NCBI GenBank assembly: GCA_034008185.1
Contig: CM067081.1
Location: forward strand, 67,818,054 to 67,882,053
DNA length: 64,000 nt
DNA from: Gorsachius magnificus
Taxonomy: Eukaryota > Chordata > Aves > Pelecaniformes > Ardeidae
Reading direction: 5' to 3'
In this document: positions 52,837-63,887 of the stretch, one piece after another
Position numbering within the stretch: position 1 is the first letter of the stretch
Layout: each line of letters begins with the position of its first letter
Made by a program: the position numbers and the translations under genes
Notes under the pieces: generated by a model
What the model was told of the DNA's origin: nothing
Database searches by the model: none
What the model saw: the letters and a program-made list of their open reading frames with translations, nothing else

Positions 52837-52929
52837 ATGCATCGAGCCTACCAGCCAATTTTACCATGTGGCAACAAGTACCTTCAGCTAAAATGGGACA
52901 AAGCAAAGTACGAAGAACACAAGAAAAGG
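52837..52929 (+). CDS. CFAP97D2: CFAP97D2 coding exon 1 (residues 1-31)
   Basis: This exon encodes [12 protein letters not shown] followed by [19 protein letters not shown]. The MHR start and the KYLQ-KWD-Y-EEH pattern are those of the CFAP97D family, which fixes the start. The donor is AGG|GTAGGT, phase 0. A donor four bases downstream (GTAG|GTACAA) would break the frame into exon 2, so I reject it. Any non-coding first exon or 5' UTR limit cannot be told from the sequence. Confidence 0.88.
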
Positions 52930-55900
52930 GTAGGTACAACTGTTTGATAAAGAGCAGAGGCCTTCGGGAAAGAATGAGCTTACCCAAAAAGGCTACAGCA
53001 TCTCTCTACTCATTCTTAATACCAGTAGGAAAGCTATTGATCAGCAATAAGGTACAAGAGACACATTTTAAGAATATCCAGCAAAAATAGCTTTAGTGTT
53101 CATTGGGAGTTATCGTAATGATGTTCGCCAAATTTAGAAGTGAAGAAGATTCGGTCAGTCATCTGCTCCCAATCAGTAATAATGCAGGACTGCTCCCTCT
53201 TGAAAATCTGTGTGAATACCATCAGCAATGATTCAACAGTATTGCTACCTTAGGAAGATTGTATCACAATATAATTAGCTTTAATACGAAGAAATAGTTC
53301 TTCATTATTTCCAGACTGGGTCTGTTTCATTAACTGTATAAAAATATCTTCCTTCCTTCCTTCCTTCCTTCCATTGTTCCCATAATTTGACTTGCAGGTG
53401 GAAAAAAGTTAAAGATGAGGCAGAGAATTGAATTTGACATATTTTTCTAACCAAATTGACAATATTGAAATAAATAAATAAATTTCTTTCTGTGTGAATT
53501 AACCTCAGGAGGCTTGCTATTGTATATAAGCATGGCTATTTAAACAGCATCTCTTTTAAAGCAGGGAACTGGTATTAGTTCAGCTGAAATACTCTCGACA
53601 TCCGCTGTGCACACAGAACTCTCCTTTGTCCAGCGCACAGAGCACTTCATACATGCGTTAAGGCATTCAGAGGCCAAGAACAGAGGTTAGATATCATCAT
53701 GATATATAGTAAAGAAATGTATTTATAGAGAACAAAACATTTCCCACGACTCAACTGCTCTTGGATTAAAGACCTGGACAGGCTGGAGAGGTGGGCCTGT
53801 GTGAACCTCATGAGGTTCAACAAGGCCAAGTGCGAGGTCATGCACCTGGGTTGGGGTAACCCCCAGTATCAGTACAGGCTGGGGGAAGAAAGGATCGAGA
53901 GCAGCCCTGCCGAGAGGGACTTGGGGGTGCTGGTGGATGAAAAGCTGGACATGAGCCGGCAGTGGGCGCTGGCAGCCCAGAAGGCCAACTGTACCCTGGG
54001 CTGCATCAAAAGCAGGGTGGCCAGCAGGTTGAGGGAGGGGATTCTGCCCCTCTACTCTGCTCGGGTGAGACCTCACCTGGAGCCCTGCGTCCAGCTCTGG
54101 AGCCCTCAGCACAAGAAGGACATGGAACTCGAGCGGGTCCAGAAGAGGGCTACCAAAATGATCCGAGGGCTGGAGCACCTCTCCTATGAGGACAGGCTGA
54201 GGGAGTTGGGCTTGTTCAGCCTGGAGAAGAGAAGGCTGCGGGGAGACCTGATTATGGCCTTTTAGTACCTAAAGGGGGCCTGCAGGAAAGATGGGGACAA
54301 TCTTTTTAGCAGGGCCGGTTGTGACATGACAAGGGGTAATGGTTTTAAACTAAAACAGGGTAGGTTTAGACTGGATATAAGGAAGAAACTCTTTACAATG
54401 AGGGTGGTGAAACACTGGCATAGGTTGCCCAGAGAAGTGGTGGATGCCCCATCCCTGGACACATTCAAGGCCAGGCTGGACGGGGCTCTGAGCAACCTGA
54501 TCCAGTTAGCGGTGTCCCTGCTCACTGCAGGTGGTTGGACTAGATGGCCTCTAAAGGTCCCTTCCAACCCAAAACATTCTATGATTCTATGATAAACACA
54601 AACGTTCATTTCTGAGTGCAAGCAGAAAGAGAGTAACTATCATGTTGGGCAAAGGATGCCTTAAAAGGTACAGAATTTTGTTCCTTAGGGTTCAGGGTTC
54701 ACACACGGATCAAATAGTGAGTAACAAGGTCTCCAGTGGCCAAAGAGCAGCCTTTTCAAGTGCCCCATGCTGTCATGCTGGCGCGCTCCTCAATCCCCAC
54801 ACCGGTTGCCCGGAAATTTCACCATGCCTTCCACTGGCATGAATTCCGGCTTGCTGCGGTGAATGCCAGCTACCCCAGAGCAGCGTTACCTGCGGGCTGG
54901 GGTAACTGAAGGCAGCGGGGCAATTCGGCAGGTTGTCCTGAATGACCCAGCCCCCTGGGCACAGGCTTTTGCTCTGCCAAGAGAGACAGGGATCGCCCTG
55001 AGAAAATGTAAGAGCCTCTGCTTGGTGATGTGCAGGCTTTGCATTGAAGGAGCTCAAAAAAAAAAACCAAACCAACAAAACATACTACCAAAAATGAGAG
55101 CAAGAGAGAAAGGGGAAAAATAGGGAGCAAGGAAGAAAAAAAGGAACATACAGAGAAAAAGAAAACAAAACAAAACAAAAAGAGGTACGCTTCTTGGAGA
55201 AGACCACTAAAAAGATGGCAATGGTAAGGAATAAGTTATCATTTTTTCCATGACGCAAAGGTACAAAAAAACCCGCCAGCATGTTTCTGTGTACACAACA
55301 GCAAATTTGTCCAGTCCGAATAATTTTGTTATCTTCATAATAGAAGAAAGGAAAGAAACATCTCTCTGCAACATTCTGCATAGAATCAAATATTAAATGG
55401 CTCCAAAACTACCATTGCTCTGGAAAGTTCCACAACAGAGACTGGGCTTAAAAAATACCAGGCTTTACCTTTTATAGTTGTGCATGTAAGGACAGAAGAT
55501 AAATTAATTGTAACACTTCCACAAAACTAATTCCACAGAAGAAATGTTGTTCCTAAACACACCTTTTGTTGTTCAAGTTTGAAACAGTTTACATATAAAT
55601 TAAAATCAGTTTGCATAAATATTGCATTTTATTCTTCACACCAGTGATTTCTACTGACTGATACAATAACAACCCTCTTTCACAAACTGCATGTCTTCTG
55701 AAAGTTATTTTTGAAATAACTTAATAGCACAACAATTTAAAGCACCTGAAGAAGCAGAGATAGCAGCAGCAGAAGTCAAAACCAACAAAACCCTCAGAGA
55801 TTTACCTAGTTTCATTCTGCTACCCAGTAAAAATCAGCTACTTAACATGACGGGATCTAGAAAGGATAAAGATGATTCTTAAACTGAAGCATAACAGGTT

Positions 55901-58900
55901 TCAGTTGAACACGAAGAAGAACTTCTTCGCTCTGAGGGTGACGGAGCACTGGCACAGGCTGCCCAGGGAGGTTGTGGAGTCTCCTTCTCTGGAGATATTC
56001 AAAGCCCGCCTGGACGATGTCCTGTGTAACCTGCTCTGGGTGAACCTGCTTTAGCAGGAGGGTTGGACTGGATGATCTCCCGAGGTCCCTTCCAACCCCT
56101 GCCGTTCTGTGATTCTGTGAGCACTCTCATCTGCCCCCACAATCAGCTGGAGCTGGGAGCAGTCAGCACCTTCTGGGATCCCACCTCCTCAGAGATGACT
56201 GCCACAAAAAAGCAGTGGAAAGTTTTCAGCAGACGCCGAGCAGTTCAAGTGAATTTCAGACAAAGCTAGAGACTGCTAAACATTGTCCCAGTGAATGCTG
56301 TAAATTTCTCGCCCCATTATAAAAGCAAGGAACCCGTCCTGGTAGTACGTATGACAGGTCTGCCAGCAGGGATTCAAGCCTGATCCTCGGCTCATCACAA
56401 AGCTGCTACAGAAAGAGATGTGGAAAACTTCTGCTGGACCCAGGCAGTGCTTTGGTCATGCCCTGCTGTGCGGGGCTTGGGCTGGTGTTGTGCCTGCTGC
56501 TCTTACTTGGCAGCCTCTTTTTTTTTTTTAAGTAGCAAGTATTTTTCTCTTCTTTCTATATCACAGAAATGGAGATGGAACGGTTCAAGTATGAGGTATG
56601 AGAGAGGGAGGTTTATCACATGTATTCCATGACACAAATCATGGTACTGTTGTTTTAACCAATTTGGTCTCACTCCCAGCAGGACCCCAGTCTGAGAGCG
56701 AGCAGTCTCCCCTCTAAATCCTGCCTCACTCCACTCCCCCTTACCAGCTTTTCTTCCGCAGGGTTTCTTCACTCCAAGACAGCTCACAGATTATTCTTCT
56801 ACCTCATATATTGCGGGGCTATTTAGGTCAGGATGGAGATAAATATTATTCTGCCACTGAACTACCAGCTCCATTAGAATAATTAGATCCACAATTTGCT
56901 TTTGATCATCATTCTAAAGTGCTGATGAGAAGAGGCCTGGGAATACTTTCAACACGAGAAGTCCTTTTCCAGTATTGCTTACCTCTTTCTGGCAGCATCC
57001 TAAACGTGCATCCCTTTGGAAGACCTGGCACAGCTTAGGAGTGCCTAGGGCTTTCTTAGACTAGCCTTTTTATTTCTGCTGGATGCCTAATAAAAACTGC
57101 CTGCCTTCTCCTAGACAGTCTTTCCTGTATCCTAACATCAACACCACTGTAACCTGACTGTATGTATTTTTACATTTCTCCAACATAAAGAGCACTTCAC
57201 ATTTCCAGCAGACTTTATAACAACTGACTTCATTAACATTTTCATTTCCCACTACTCTTCTTCTGGGCAAGTCTGGCTTTGCTGATATAATGAGTCATAT
57301 GTTTAATAGTATTACTGCTGGCTAACAAAACAGATCATGAGAATTAAAAGATTTCCTGTAATGATATGCAAGGCTATTTCCAACAAAAACGGATAAACAT
57401 TTCATTTCTGTGGCAGGTTCAGGCAGCAAAACCATTAGTGGACACAAGCACCCCTGCAATATACAGCCACCTTCATCTGAAGTTTGGGAAGCTGAAGGTA
57501 CAGTATTGGCTATTTCATGGGCACTAGCATGCTTACCTTCACGTCTCCTCTCAAAGAAAACAAAGAGACTACCAGATGGTCACAATTTCAGGGCCTTTTT
57601 TTTTTTTTTCTCTCCTCAGTGCAGTGATTGTTGCCACGGACTATCAGGATCCATGAATAGCACACTCCCAGCTGCATTAAATAACTTATTTTATCTTTAT
57701 GATTATTGATGAAATCAGAGCGCTTCAGATTAACAAGTGCTAAAGTGTTCAAATAGCCTCCTAAAAGGTACTTCTGCACAGCCATGAAAAAACCATCACA
57801 AATAACAAGAATAGCACAATCACCGAGCTACACACAGAGCAATGAACTGAATAATAGGATGTTAACATATTCAAAGCACAAGAAATAACAATGGGTAGCC
57901 TTGACTGGCAGTTATCCTTCAAAATCTTACTGCTCCCAGGAGGCAAATTTTTATTAAAAGATGAGAGTGGAAAATAAATTGTTACCTAATTAACTCTGCT
58001 CACGAAAAGGAAACAACAACAATTAAAAAAAAATCCAAATGTGAGCACAGGAGAAAATACGTGCAGCTAAATCCTGTCAAAGACTTAATTTCCAACACAG
58101 TGCCCCTCAGGCAATGGGAGTGTAGCCCATGTAAGGACTTCAGAATTAATTTCCTTAAAATTGTTTATCATCTCACTATGCAACATCATAATCCCCAGGC
58201 ACCTTGAAATCATTTCACTAGCAAAACAATTCATTTCTCCTCCATGCATAAAGTCATATGCTATATTAGGACGTGGATTCAATTGCTGTTGTTAATTTTT
58301 TCCTATTACTGTAAAAATAACATTGATAAACTTCCTTTGAAAATGAAACATTGCATAACACACACCCCACACCCCCAGGTTAACAAAAACCCCCCAACAC
58401 GAACCCACTACTCTTAGGCATGTTCCTTTGAACCACACATTCTGATACCTGCAACTGAGACTGTGGTACTCTTTCTCACCCTCCTCCTTTCCTAACTGCT
58501 ACAGAAAGAAAGCAAGCAAAAAAAAAAGCCTCTAACATTGCAGTCTTCCATTAACCAGCTCTTCTTCACAATCTTTCTCCTCAAGTTTATTCAGAGTCTG
58601 ATGGGTACATTACTTAATGCACCAGTTTTGGGTACCTTTATACTACAGTGTGACCAGCATCCGACCCGCTTTGGTTATAAACCGCAAACAGGGGCAAACA
58701 GGGCAGATGCACTAAACGCCCTACAGTAACTTTCCACTCTAGTATCAGCCACCCAAAACTATCAGAGCTGATGAGCAGGATTTCCTATTCATTTTATAAA
58801 GGATATGCAATATCTTTGGAGTGCCTAGAATCAAATACAGAAAAAAAAACCAAACCAAACAACAGGGGGAAAGGAGAAGAGTGAATTAGTATGCTCAAAA

Positions 58901-61900
58901 CAAGACTTCATTGATTTCTTCATTGATTCTGTTCTGAGAGGCTTTTGAGAACAAGATGTTGAAGTCCAGCTAGGAAAAAGAGTGCTTTCCTTGCTTTCCT
59001 CCACCCAGCCTTTCTCTGGTTTCATCCAACTCAGCCCTGCTGGAGAAGGCTTTCTTGGGATACAGATAACTTTGAAAATAAGTTTTTCTCTTCACCACTC
59101 TCCCATTTCTTTGCAATCCCCACAAACACACTTTTAGCATGGATTTGTGTTCTTCAAATAACAATATGGCAACATTTTTTACAAATTAGACAATGCCCCG
59201 GGATATCCACAGGGAGTCTCCCTCCTCTGCTGGACTCCTTCAATTTTCATCCCACTTTTGACACTAAGGTGTTTTGCCCATTATACAGTTAATTTCAGAT
59301 ATTATTAATCATCTTCCATTTTAAAACTGAAGTTAGAGGCTTAAAATCATGCTAAGGATGAACAGAACTAGCTTATACTGCCTCATACATCTTTCTCCAT
59401 TTGTTTGTCACACCCAGTTGGCTGCTTCTCTTCTTACACGAGCTTGCAAGCCCTCCAGGACAAAAATGGCCTGCAACTGGACCTAATCCAAACCTCAGTG
59501 AAGTCAACGGAAAAATTACCATTTGATCCAAAGCCCACCAAAGATAGCAGAAAGGCTCCCATTGAATTCAGAGGAGCCTGGATAAGTCCCATTATGTTCT
59601 CGTACAGCATCCACCACAATCCTAGATTTTGACAAGAGTCTATGAAGGCTGCTAGAGACACAGATGATAATGATGATCCCAGAAAGTACACTGACAAATA
59701 TTTATAGAAATACCACTTACACTGATGAAATGAGTTTGCTAATCACGCAGGCTGCTGCTCTGGTTGCGGGAAAGTGATTCAGGGCAAAATTCACAGCACT
59801 GCAAAGGGCTTTCTCCCCCTGCATCACCATCAAAATGGTGAAACGAAGGCTGCTCTCAACACTAGCGCAGAGCTTTACCTGATCAGTGTCTGTCATGCTC
59901 TGTGGAGAGAAGCGGACAGCAATTGTGACCACCCTGTTAGGTACCCGTGATACATATCACTGCTGCTTGCTCTGGCCTTGTAAAAACAAAAGCATTTCTT
60001 TATCCCTTCTGTATGCGAAGTTGGAGGAAGACCGACTTTCCGTCATCGAAAGAAACAACCGTTTGCTGCTGGAGAAGGTGTCCTGCATCATGAGAGCAAA
60101 GGGACAAATTGACAACAAAAATGACTATAAGGCCAAAAGGTAACATCACCAGCACTATTTCTATGTAGTTATCAAATTACCTTCCCAGTGACAAACATAG
60201 CTAAGGATAAACTGCTCTGCAAGGACACGTATTTTAAAAGGCAGCCTAAGGTATAATCAACACTTCAGAAAGCCATTTGCTTGCCCTGTCACATGAAATC
60301 CAATGCCGAGTCATTTTCGTCCTACCCTCTGTTGAAGAGAAGATGGCTTTAAATTAGTTTTTCAGTTTAATAACTGAGGGAATGAAAAAAAAAAAACCAG
60401 AGAGGGAGAACATTGCCCTACTTTAAAGAAATAAATGAAGCAAACCTATTATGTCTCAGCAAAGCTGTTCCTGCTAAGTGAGTCATTGCTGCTGACTTTG
60501 CCAGTTGTTCCTACAGACACCACCGGAAAGAGGGAGATCCAAAGCTTAGAGATGAAATAAAGACAGAGCAAAAAATAGAATAAAAATTAAAAAGAAAAGT
60601 AGAGCAGGAAGCAGGCAGAAGGGAAAATATAATTTACTGCCCAAAGGAGACCAAGCAAAATATGCCTTGAGGATTTATCACTAGAGAGAACCAGCTTACA
60701 TATTTTTGATTCAGGAGGAAATTCACACCCCAAATAGGGCTCAGCAAACGAGCCAACACCAGGGACAGGCTTTTGAAGTGAAGAGAATGGTTTGTGTAAC
60801 TCAGGTGGCGGTTGTTACCTCCTGTGATTCATTTATAGACAGACTACTTCATGACAGACTGGCTGCTCCTCAGGCCCTAAAGTGTCTCCAGACAGCAAAA
60901 TGCAGCTCAGGTGCAAGTGACCTAGGTAGAACTCACTACGTGTCACTGTCACGAATATCCTGACATTTGCACAGTTCCTTGGGAAGACAGAAATTATCTG
61001 AAACAGAGTTGGTTGTGTCCACATCGTGCAAATGCACACCACAGCACTTACAGCTTGTCGCTAGTGAACAACACCCAGATCAGCGCAGGCATCAACAAGC
61101 GTCAGCTAACTCTGCTGCTGAAGCTGTGATCCCACAAGATATGGAAGGAGCAGAGCATCCTCCCCATTTTTCATTCCCTCCCTTCCCGATTCAAGTGGCA
61201 AACCCTTGTTGTTTTCTTTGGATCAACTCTGGTTTTCGTCAAACCTCTCCATTAGCTAATTAAGCTTGAGACAGTAGCAGCAAACTAACCCAAGCAAACC
61301 AAACCAACCTGGATAGTTTTTCTGCCACTTCCTGCAAAGTGATGAATTACAGGGCTGGTGCAAGGGGTGGAGAAGACCACACAGCTGGGAGCAGTGGGGT
61401 GATGAGCAGGGAAAGGAAAAGAGCAAGTCCTTCCTTTTTTGGTGGCAGGAGACTGCTACGAGATCAGCTCAGCTGCCTGGGAAATTACAGTCTAAGAAAT
61501 CACAGAAAGTTTCCAAGGCATTTGAGGCAGTATGCCTATCTCCGTTACCTTCGTGCTTCCCAACTTGGTTCATGAGGTTTGTACACAAAAGAAACGTATA
61601 AACCAAAGTAACTGAAATTGATTGTTAAGCATCTCAGGCACCAGCCATGCCCTCACGTACAGTACTGCACTACAGCAGTTCCAAGACTGGCGGGTTGGCA
61701 TTAATCCAAGATAAAACTAGCATTTTTCCTCCTGTAAAATGTACCAAACCTCTATATAGGCAGGGCTGCATTCGGAAGATACCGAACAAAGACTATCCTC
61801 TTAAGAAGGACAAAAGCATTGGGTTGCAAGGGCTGGTTAATGCAGATCAAGGAAAAGCAAGTCCCTATAGGAGAGGTATAAAACCTTAGGTGAATTTTCC

Positions 61901-63887
61901 CCTGACACAAGATTGGACAGATATTTCACATTCTGGGTTCCCAGGCATGGGAACAGAAATGAGCGTGAAGAAGTTTGATTCTGCTTATACGGTTTTCCTC
62001 TCTAGTTTAAATGGAGAAAAACGAAAGCAGGAGCTGCGGAGAGTGAACCAGGAGAACCGTGCCATTCTGGATAGAATTACAAAGTCCCAGCCTCGGTATC
62101 AAGTTCAGCGATGGCATGAGGATTGGCAACAAGCTGAAAAATACATGGCCAACATTGCGAGATATCCTCGTGGGCGGTGTAAATCACAGAGCCGAAAGGT
62201 AGCCCTGAGCTTCTGTTCTTTCCTTCCCGGTTATTTCTAGACTGGAACTGCCCGTAGAGTGCTTTTTGCTGCGCTTTTGCGCTGGGGATTAACTGCACGT
62301 GGCAGCCAGCCACGCAATTAACAGCCTTTCATTTATACAGCCACTCTTATCAAATGAATCCCAGAGTGCTCTTTAGACTTTATTAGGTGATTTGTAAGTG
62401 CTGTAGTTTCTAGAGTCAGACTGTCCACCACAGAGAGATGGTGCTCTCAGAAATAAACCTAAAAATAATTTTTTTTAAAAAAAAAGAAGCAATGGCTTAC
62501 CAGTTCCCTGAGAGAAAGAGCCAAAGACTGCAGCAACATTTAAGGTGACCAAGTGGGCATATGCATAGAGGGCTCCAAAACCTACACTGGCCATTTTGTG
62601 CAAAGTAACCAGCTTCTTATTTTCATTAGTAAGAGAGGTAAAGAAAACAACAGCAACAAAATAGCTCTATGAGGTATTAGCAAGCCTTCCCAGAGAAAGA
62701 AAATTGACTGTCTTTAATCTTTCCATGTCCAAACTCCCTGGCTTTGAGCCTGCTAACTTTCCTCCCAGACAAACCAGAGGAAAGCCGCAGCAGTGCCCAC
62801 CAGGCAGGGAGTTGGCATCAGCCCTGTCTTTACCCATCCTCCCTATCACCTTGGACTGCTGGGCCTCCAGGGCCATGTGGCTTTATTTGGGAAGTATGTC
62901 CTCTGTCACGTGAGTCTGATTCAATATATAAGGGTGGGGCTCAGCCCCTATATTCACTACCTTACCCATTACCTCTAGCCTGAGGCCACTGAAATAAATC
63001 TTTTTGAAGCCTGTAGTTTCTGAACATAACGTAAAAAGATTTTCAAAGGTCTAGCTCATCCAAATCTATCCAAGTATTCAGAGGACAGTAAGTAGTGTGT
63101 CTTTTATCCCAGGACTATCCTTTTGCCAAAGCTTTGGTCCCAATTCCAGAGGACTCAAAAGAAAAAGCAATAAAAAATTGTGGCATTGTAAATAAGAAAC
63201 AGAACCTCTCACCAACTTCCATCCAGCGACCATTCTTGAATACAGTTATATCATTTTGAATAAAGATTGCCAAAACTATTCAGTCTGAGGCTGAAAATAA
63301 CTATGGAAAGCTTCAACCCAAACAGTTAAGACTTGACAAAGAAATAAGCAACTAAAATGGCTTCTACAATGGAAAATATTAGGCAGCTTTAATTACTGTG
63401 GAAGTATCATTACAAACCAAAGAATTACATTAAAAATAGTAAGGTTGTAAAGCCAGGTGCTCCATCATCAGAAAGAAACAAAATTATGGCTGTAAGATAT
63501 TTTTCAGGTATTTATATGTTCGCCATCTTTTGATTTTGGCAGATTTTTATAAACAAATTCTCATAGAGAACTAAATACACCCTGCAACATTTGCCATATC
63601 AGCTGTTAAGTCTGTGCTCCACAACTAACAGATACTAGAACACACGTAGGAAGTAGTCACTAGAAAACACTTTTTTCCAGCCTCCAGAATCCAGGCAGTG
63701 ACAAGTTCTTTATTTTACATACATTTATATTGATTTCTCTCTTTGCCGGCAGGAAGAGCAATTTGAAAAGAAAACATCTCAACAAGACAGAAAAAGAGAA
63801 AAGCAACTGAAAGAAGAAGGTGTGAAGAGTAGGATGAAGGAAAAAGAAAGAGAACATGCCCACCACGGAAAAGGAAAGAACAACTAG
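52837..63887 (+). CDS. CFAP97D2: CFAP97D2: complete five-exon coding sequence (join)
   Basis: Joining 52837-52929, 57417-57497, 60021-60139, 62006-62198 and 63753-63887 gives 621 nt: 206 residues plus TAG. All four introns are GT-AG and the phases agree (0, 0, 2, 0). The protein has the CFAP97 family pattern: an N-terminal [16 protein letters not shown] segment (residues 13-28), a PLVDT block, a helical [19 protein letters not shown] segment (59-77), a second repeat-like helix [15 protein letters not shown] (108-122), and the [17 protein letters not shown] motif (132-148) followed by a highly charged, lysine-rich tail. No signal peptide or membrane segment is visible, so it should be cytosolic or axonemal. 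Family members are linked to cilia and, for CFAP97D1, to sperm axoneme maintenance. I prefer D2 to D1 because it sits head-to-head beside RASA3, as in human 13q34. The exact function of D2 is unknown. Confidence 0.88.
53347..53372. repeat. (CTTC)n tetranucleotide microsatellite
   Basis: About six CTTC units in CFAP97D2 intron 1. The tract is pyrimidine-only on the transcribed sense strand but far from any splice site. Confidence 0.85.
53760..54590 (+). mobile_element. CR1 LINE, 5'-truncated copy 2
   Basis: The longest CR1 copy here. It encodes the C-terminal part of the ORF2 reverse-transcriptase protein ([18 protein letters not shown], then [20 protein letters not shown] and the [12 protein letters not shown] block), then the 3' UTR and the tail cattctatgattctatg. 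The frame meets an in-frame TAG at 54263-54265 where copy 1 has a glutamine codon, and the 5' end is missing, so the element is dead. Its orientation is the same as CFAP97D2. Confidence 0.94.
55855..56119 (+). mobile_element. CR1 LINE, short older copy 3
   Basis: Only the 3' UTR-proximal part remains. Diagnostic phrases are cactggcacaggctgcccag, ggttggactggatgatctcc and the tail cgttctgtgattctgtg. It differs from copies 1 and 2 throughout (for example gatgatctcccgaggtccct in place of gatggcctctaaaggtccct), so it belongs to a different CR1 subfamily. Confidence 0.88.
57417..57497 (+). CDS. CFAP97D2: CFAP97D2 coding exon 2 (residues 32-58)
   Basis: A small 81-bp exon between acceptor TGGCAG| and donor AAG|GTACAG, phase 0 on both sides. 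It encodes [21 protein letters not shown] followed by KFGKLK. The V-Q-x-A-x-P-x-V-D-T and HLHLK patterns match the family, and the ending KLK joins directly to LEEDR of exon 3. The glycine-containing KFGKLK differs from the lysine-rich form I remember in mammals. Confidence 0.87.
57498..60020 (+). other. CFAP97D2: CFAP97D2 intron 2
   Basis: A 2.5 kb intron. It contains a T run near 57598-57610, an AT-rich segment at 57.70-58.33 kb with homeobox-like words that could be conserved non-coding sequence, and a probable ancient amniote repeat at about 59480-59600. No extra exon is recognised. Confidence 0.75.
59480..59600. repeat. Ancient amniote interspersed repeat, copy C
   Basis: The order cagtgaagtcaacggaaaaa, then tttgatccaaagccca, then ggctcccattgaattcag matches, from memory, an old palindromic amniote repeat built on cattgaagtcaatgg and cattgacttcaatgg around a gatccaaagccc block. 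It is the clearest of the three copies. I am unsure of its family name. Confidence 0.55.
60021..60139 (+). CDS. CFAP97D2: CFAP97D2 coding exon 3 (residues 59-97 and part of 98)
   Basis: The exon follows a pyrimidine-rich tract and the acceptor GCGAAG|, and ends at AAAAG|GTAACA in phase 2. It encodes [19 protein letters not shown] followed by [20 protein letters not shown]. This is the core of the CFAP97 domain: the ERxNRxLLEK helix and the SxIMRxKGxxD motif. An AG further upstream near 59990 could extend the exon, but the phase-0 junction to KLK favours the site chosen. Confidence 0.9.
60140..62005 (+). other. CFAP97D2: CFAP97D2 intron 3
   Basis: A 1.9 kb phase-2 intron from GTAACA to CTCTAG, with no recognised repeat beyond a short A run near 60387. 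The open frame running into exon 4 from 61890 is intronic before 62006. Confidence 0.8.
62006..62198 (+). CDS. CFAP97D2: CFAP97D2 coding exon 4 (residues 98-162)
   Basis: The acceptor CTCTAG| supplies the T that completes a serine codon with AG from exon 3, giving the family junction K-S-L-N. The exon encodes the second half of the CFAP97 domain, with [16 protein letters not shown] and the [17 protein letters not shown] motif, then a basic stretch ending QSRK. The donor is AAG|GTAGCC. Reading through it would add 14 residues before a stop at 62240, a possible short isoform. Confidence 0.9.
62199..63752 (+). other. CFAP97D2: CFAP97D2 intron 4
   Basis: A 1.55 kb phase-0 intron from GTAGCC to GGCAG. 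It contains an A/T-rich stretch near 62468-62485 and an AATAAA at about 63259, which could only matter if an internally polyadenylated isoform is made. Confidence 0.78.
63753..63887 (+). CDS. CFAP97D2: CFAP97D2 coding exon 5 (residues 163-206, stop)
   Basis: After a pyrimidine tract and the acceptor GGCAG|, the frame encodes a tail very rich in Lys, Glu and Arg ([20 protein letters not shown] onward) ending HGKGKNN and TAG. It is in phase with exon 4. The tail looks like a single charged alpha-helix or disordered segment; such tails vary between species, so this exon is less certain than exons 3 and 4. Confidence 0.78.
   Translation, partial: EEQFEKKTSQQDRKREKQLKEEGVKSRMKEKEREHAHHGKGKNN

Larger units (their letters stand above)
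52930..57416 (+). other. CFAP97D2: CFAP97D2 intron 1 with two CR1 insertions
   Basis: A 4.5 kb intron bounded by GTAGGT and CAG. It holds a (CTTC)n tract near 53348-53372, a short (AAAT)n tract near 53469-53483 and CR1 fragments at 53.76-54.59 and 55.85-56.12 kb, all in the transcribed orientation. The rest is unremarkable. Confidence 0.8.

Noticed and set aside
53801..54265. 154-codon plus-strand frame as a host gene
   Set aside because: It is the truncated end of the CR1 ORF2 protein and ends at a mutational stop.
59886..60020. Start of CFAP97D2 at the ATG at 59886
   Set aside because: Residues before LEEDR do not look like the family, and exons 1 and 2 provide the expected N-terminus with matching phase.
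61890..62005. N-terminal extension of CFAP97D2 exon 4 from an upstream ATG
   Set aside because: The extension precedes a clear CTCTAG acceptor and does not match the family; exon 3 supplies the correct sequence and phase.
63255..63265. AATAAA as the CFAP97D2 polyadenylation signal
   Set aside because: It lies in intron 4, upstream of the last coding exon, with no evidence for use.
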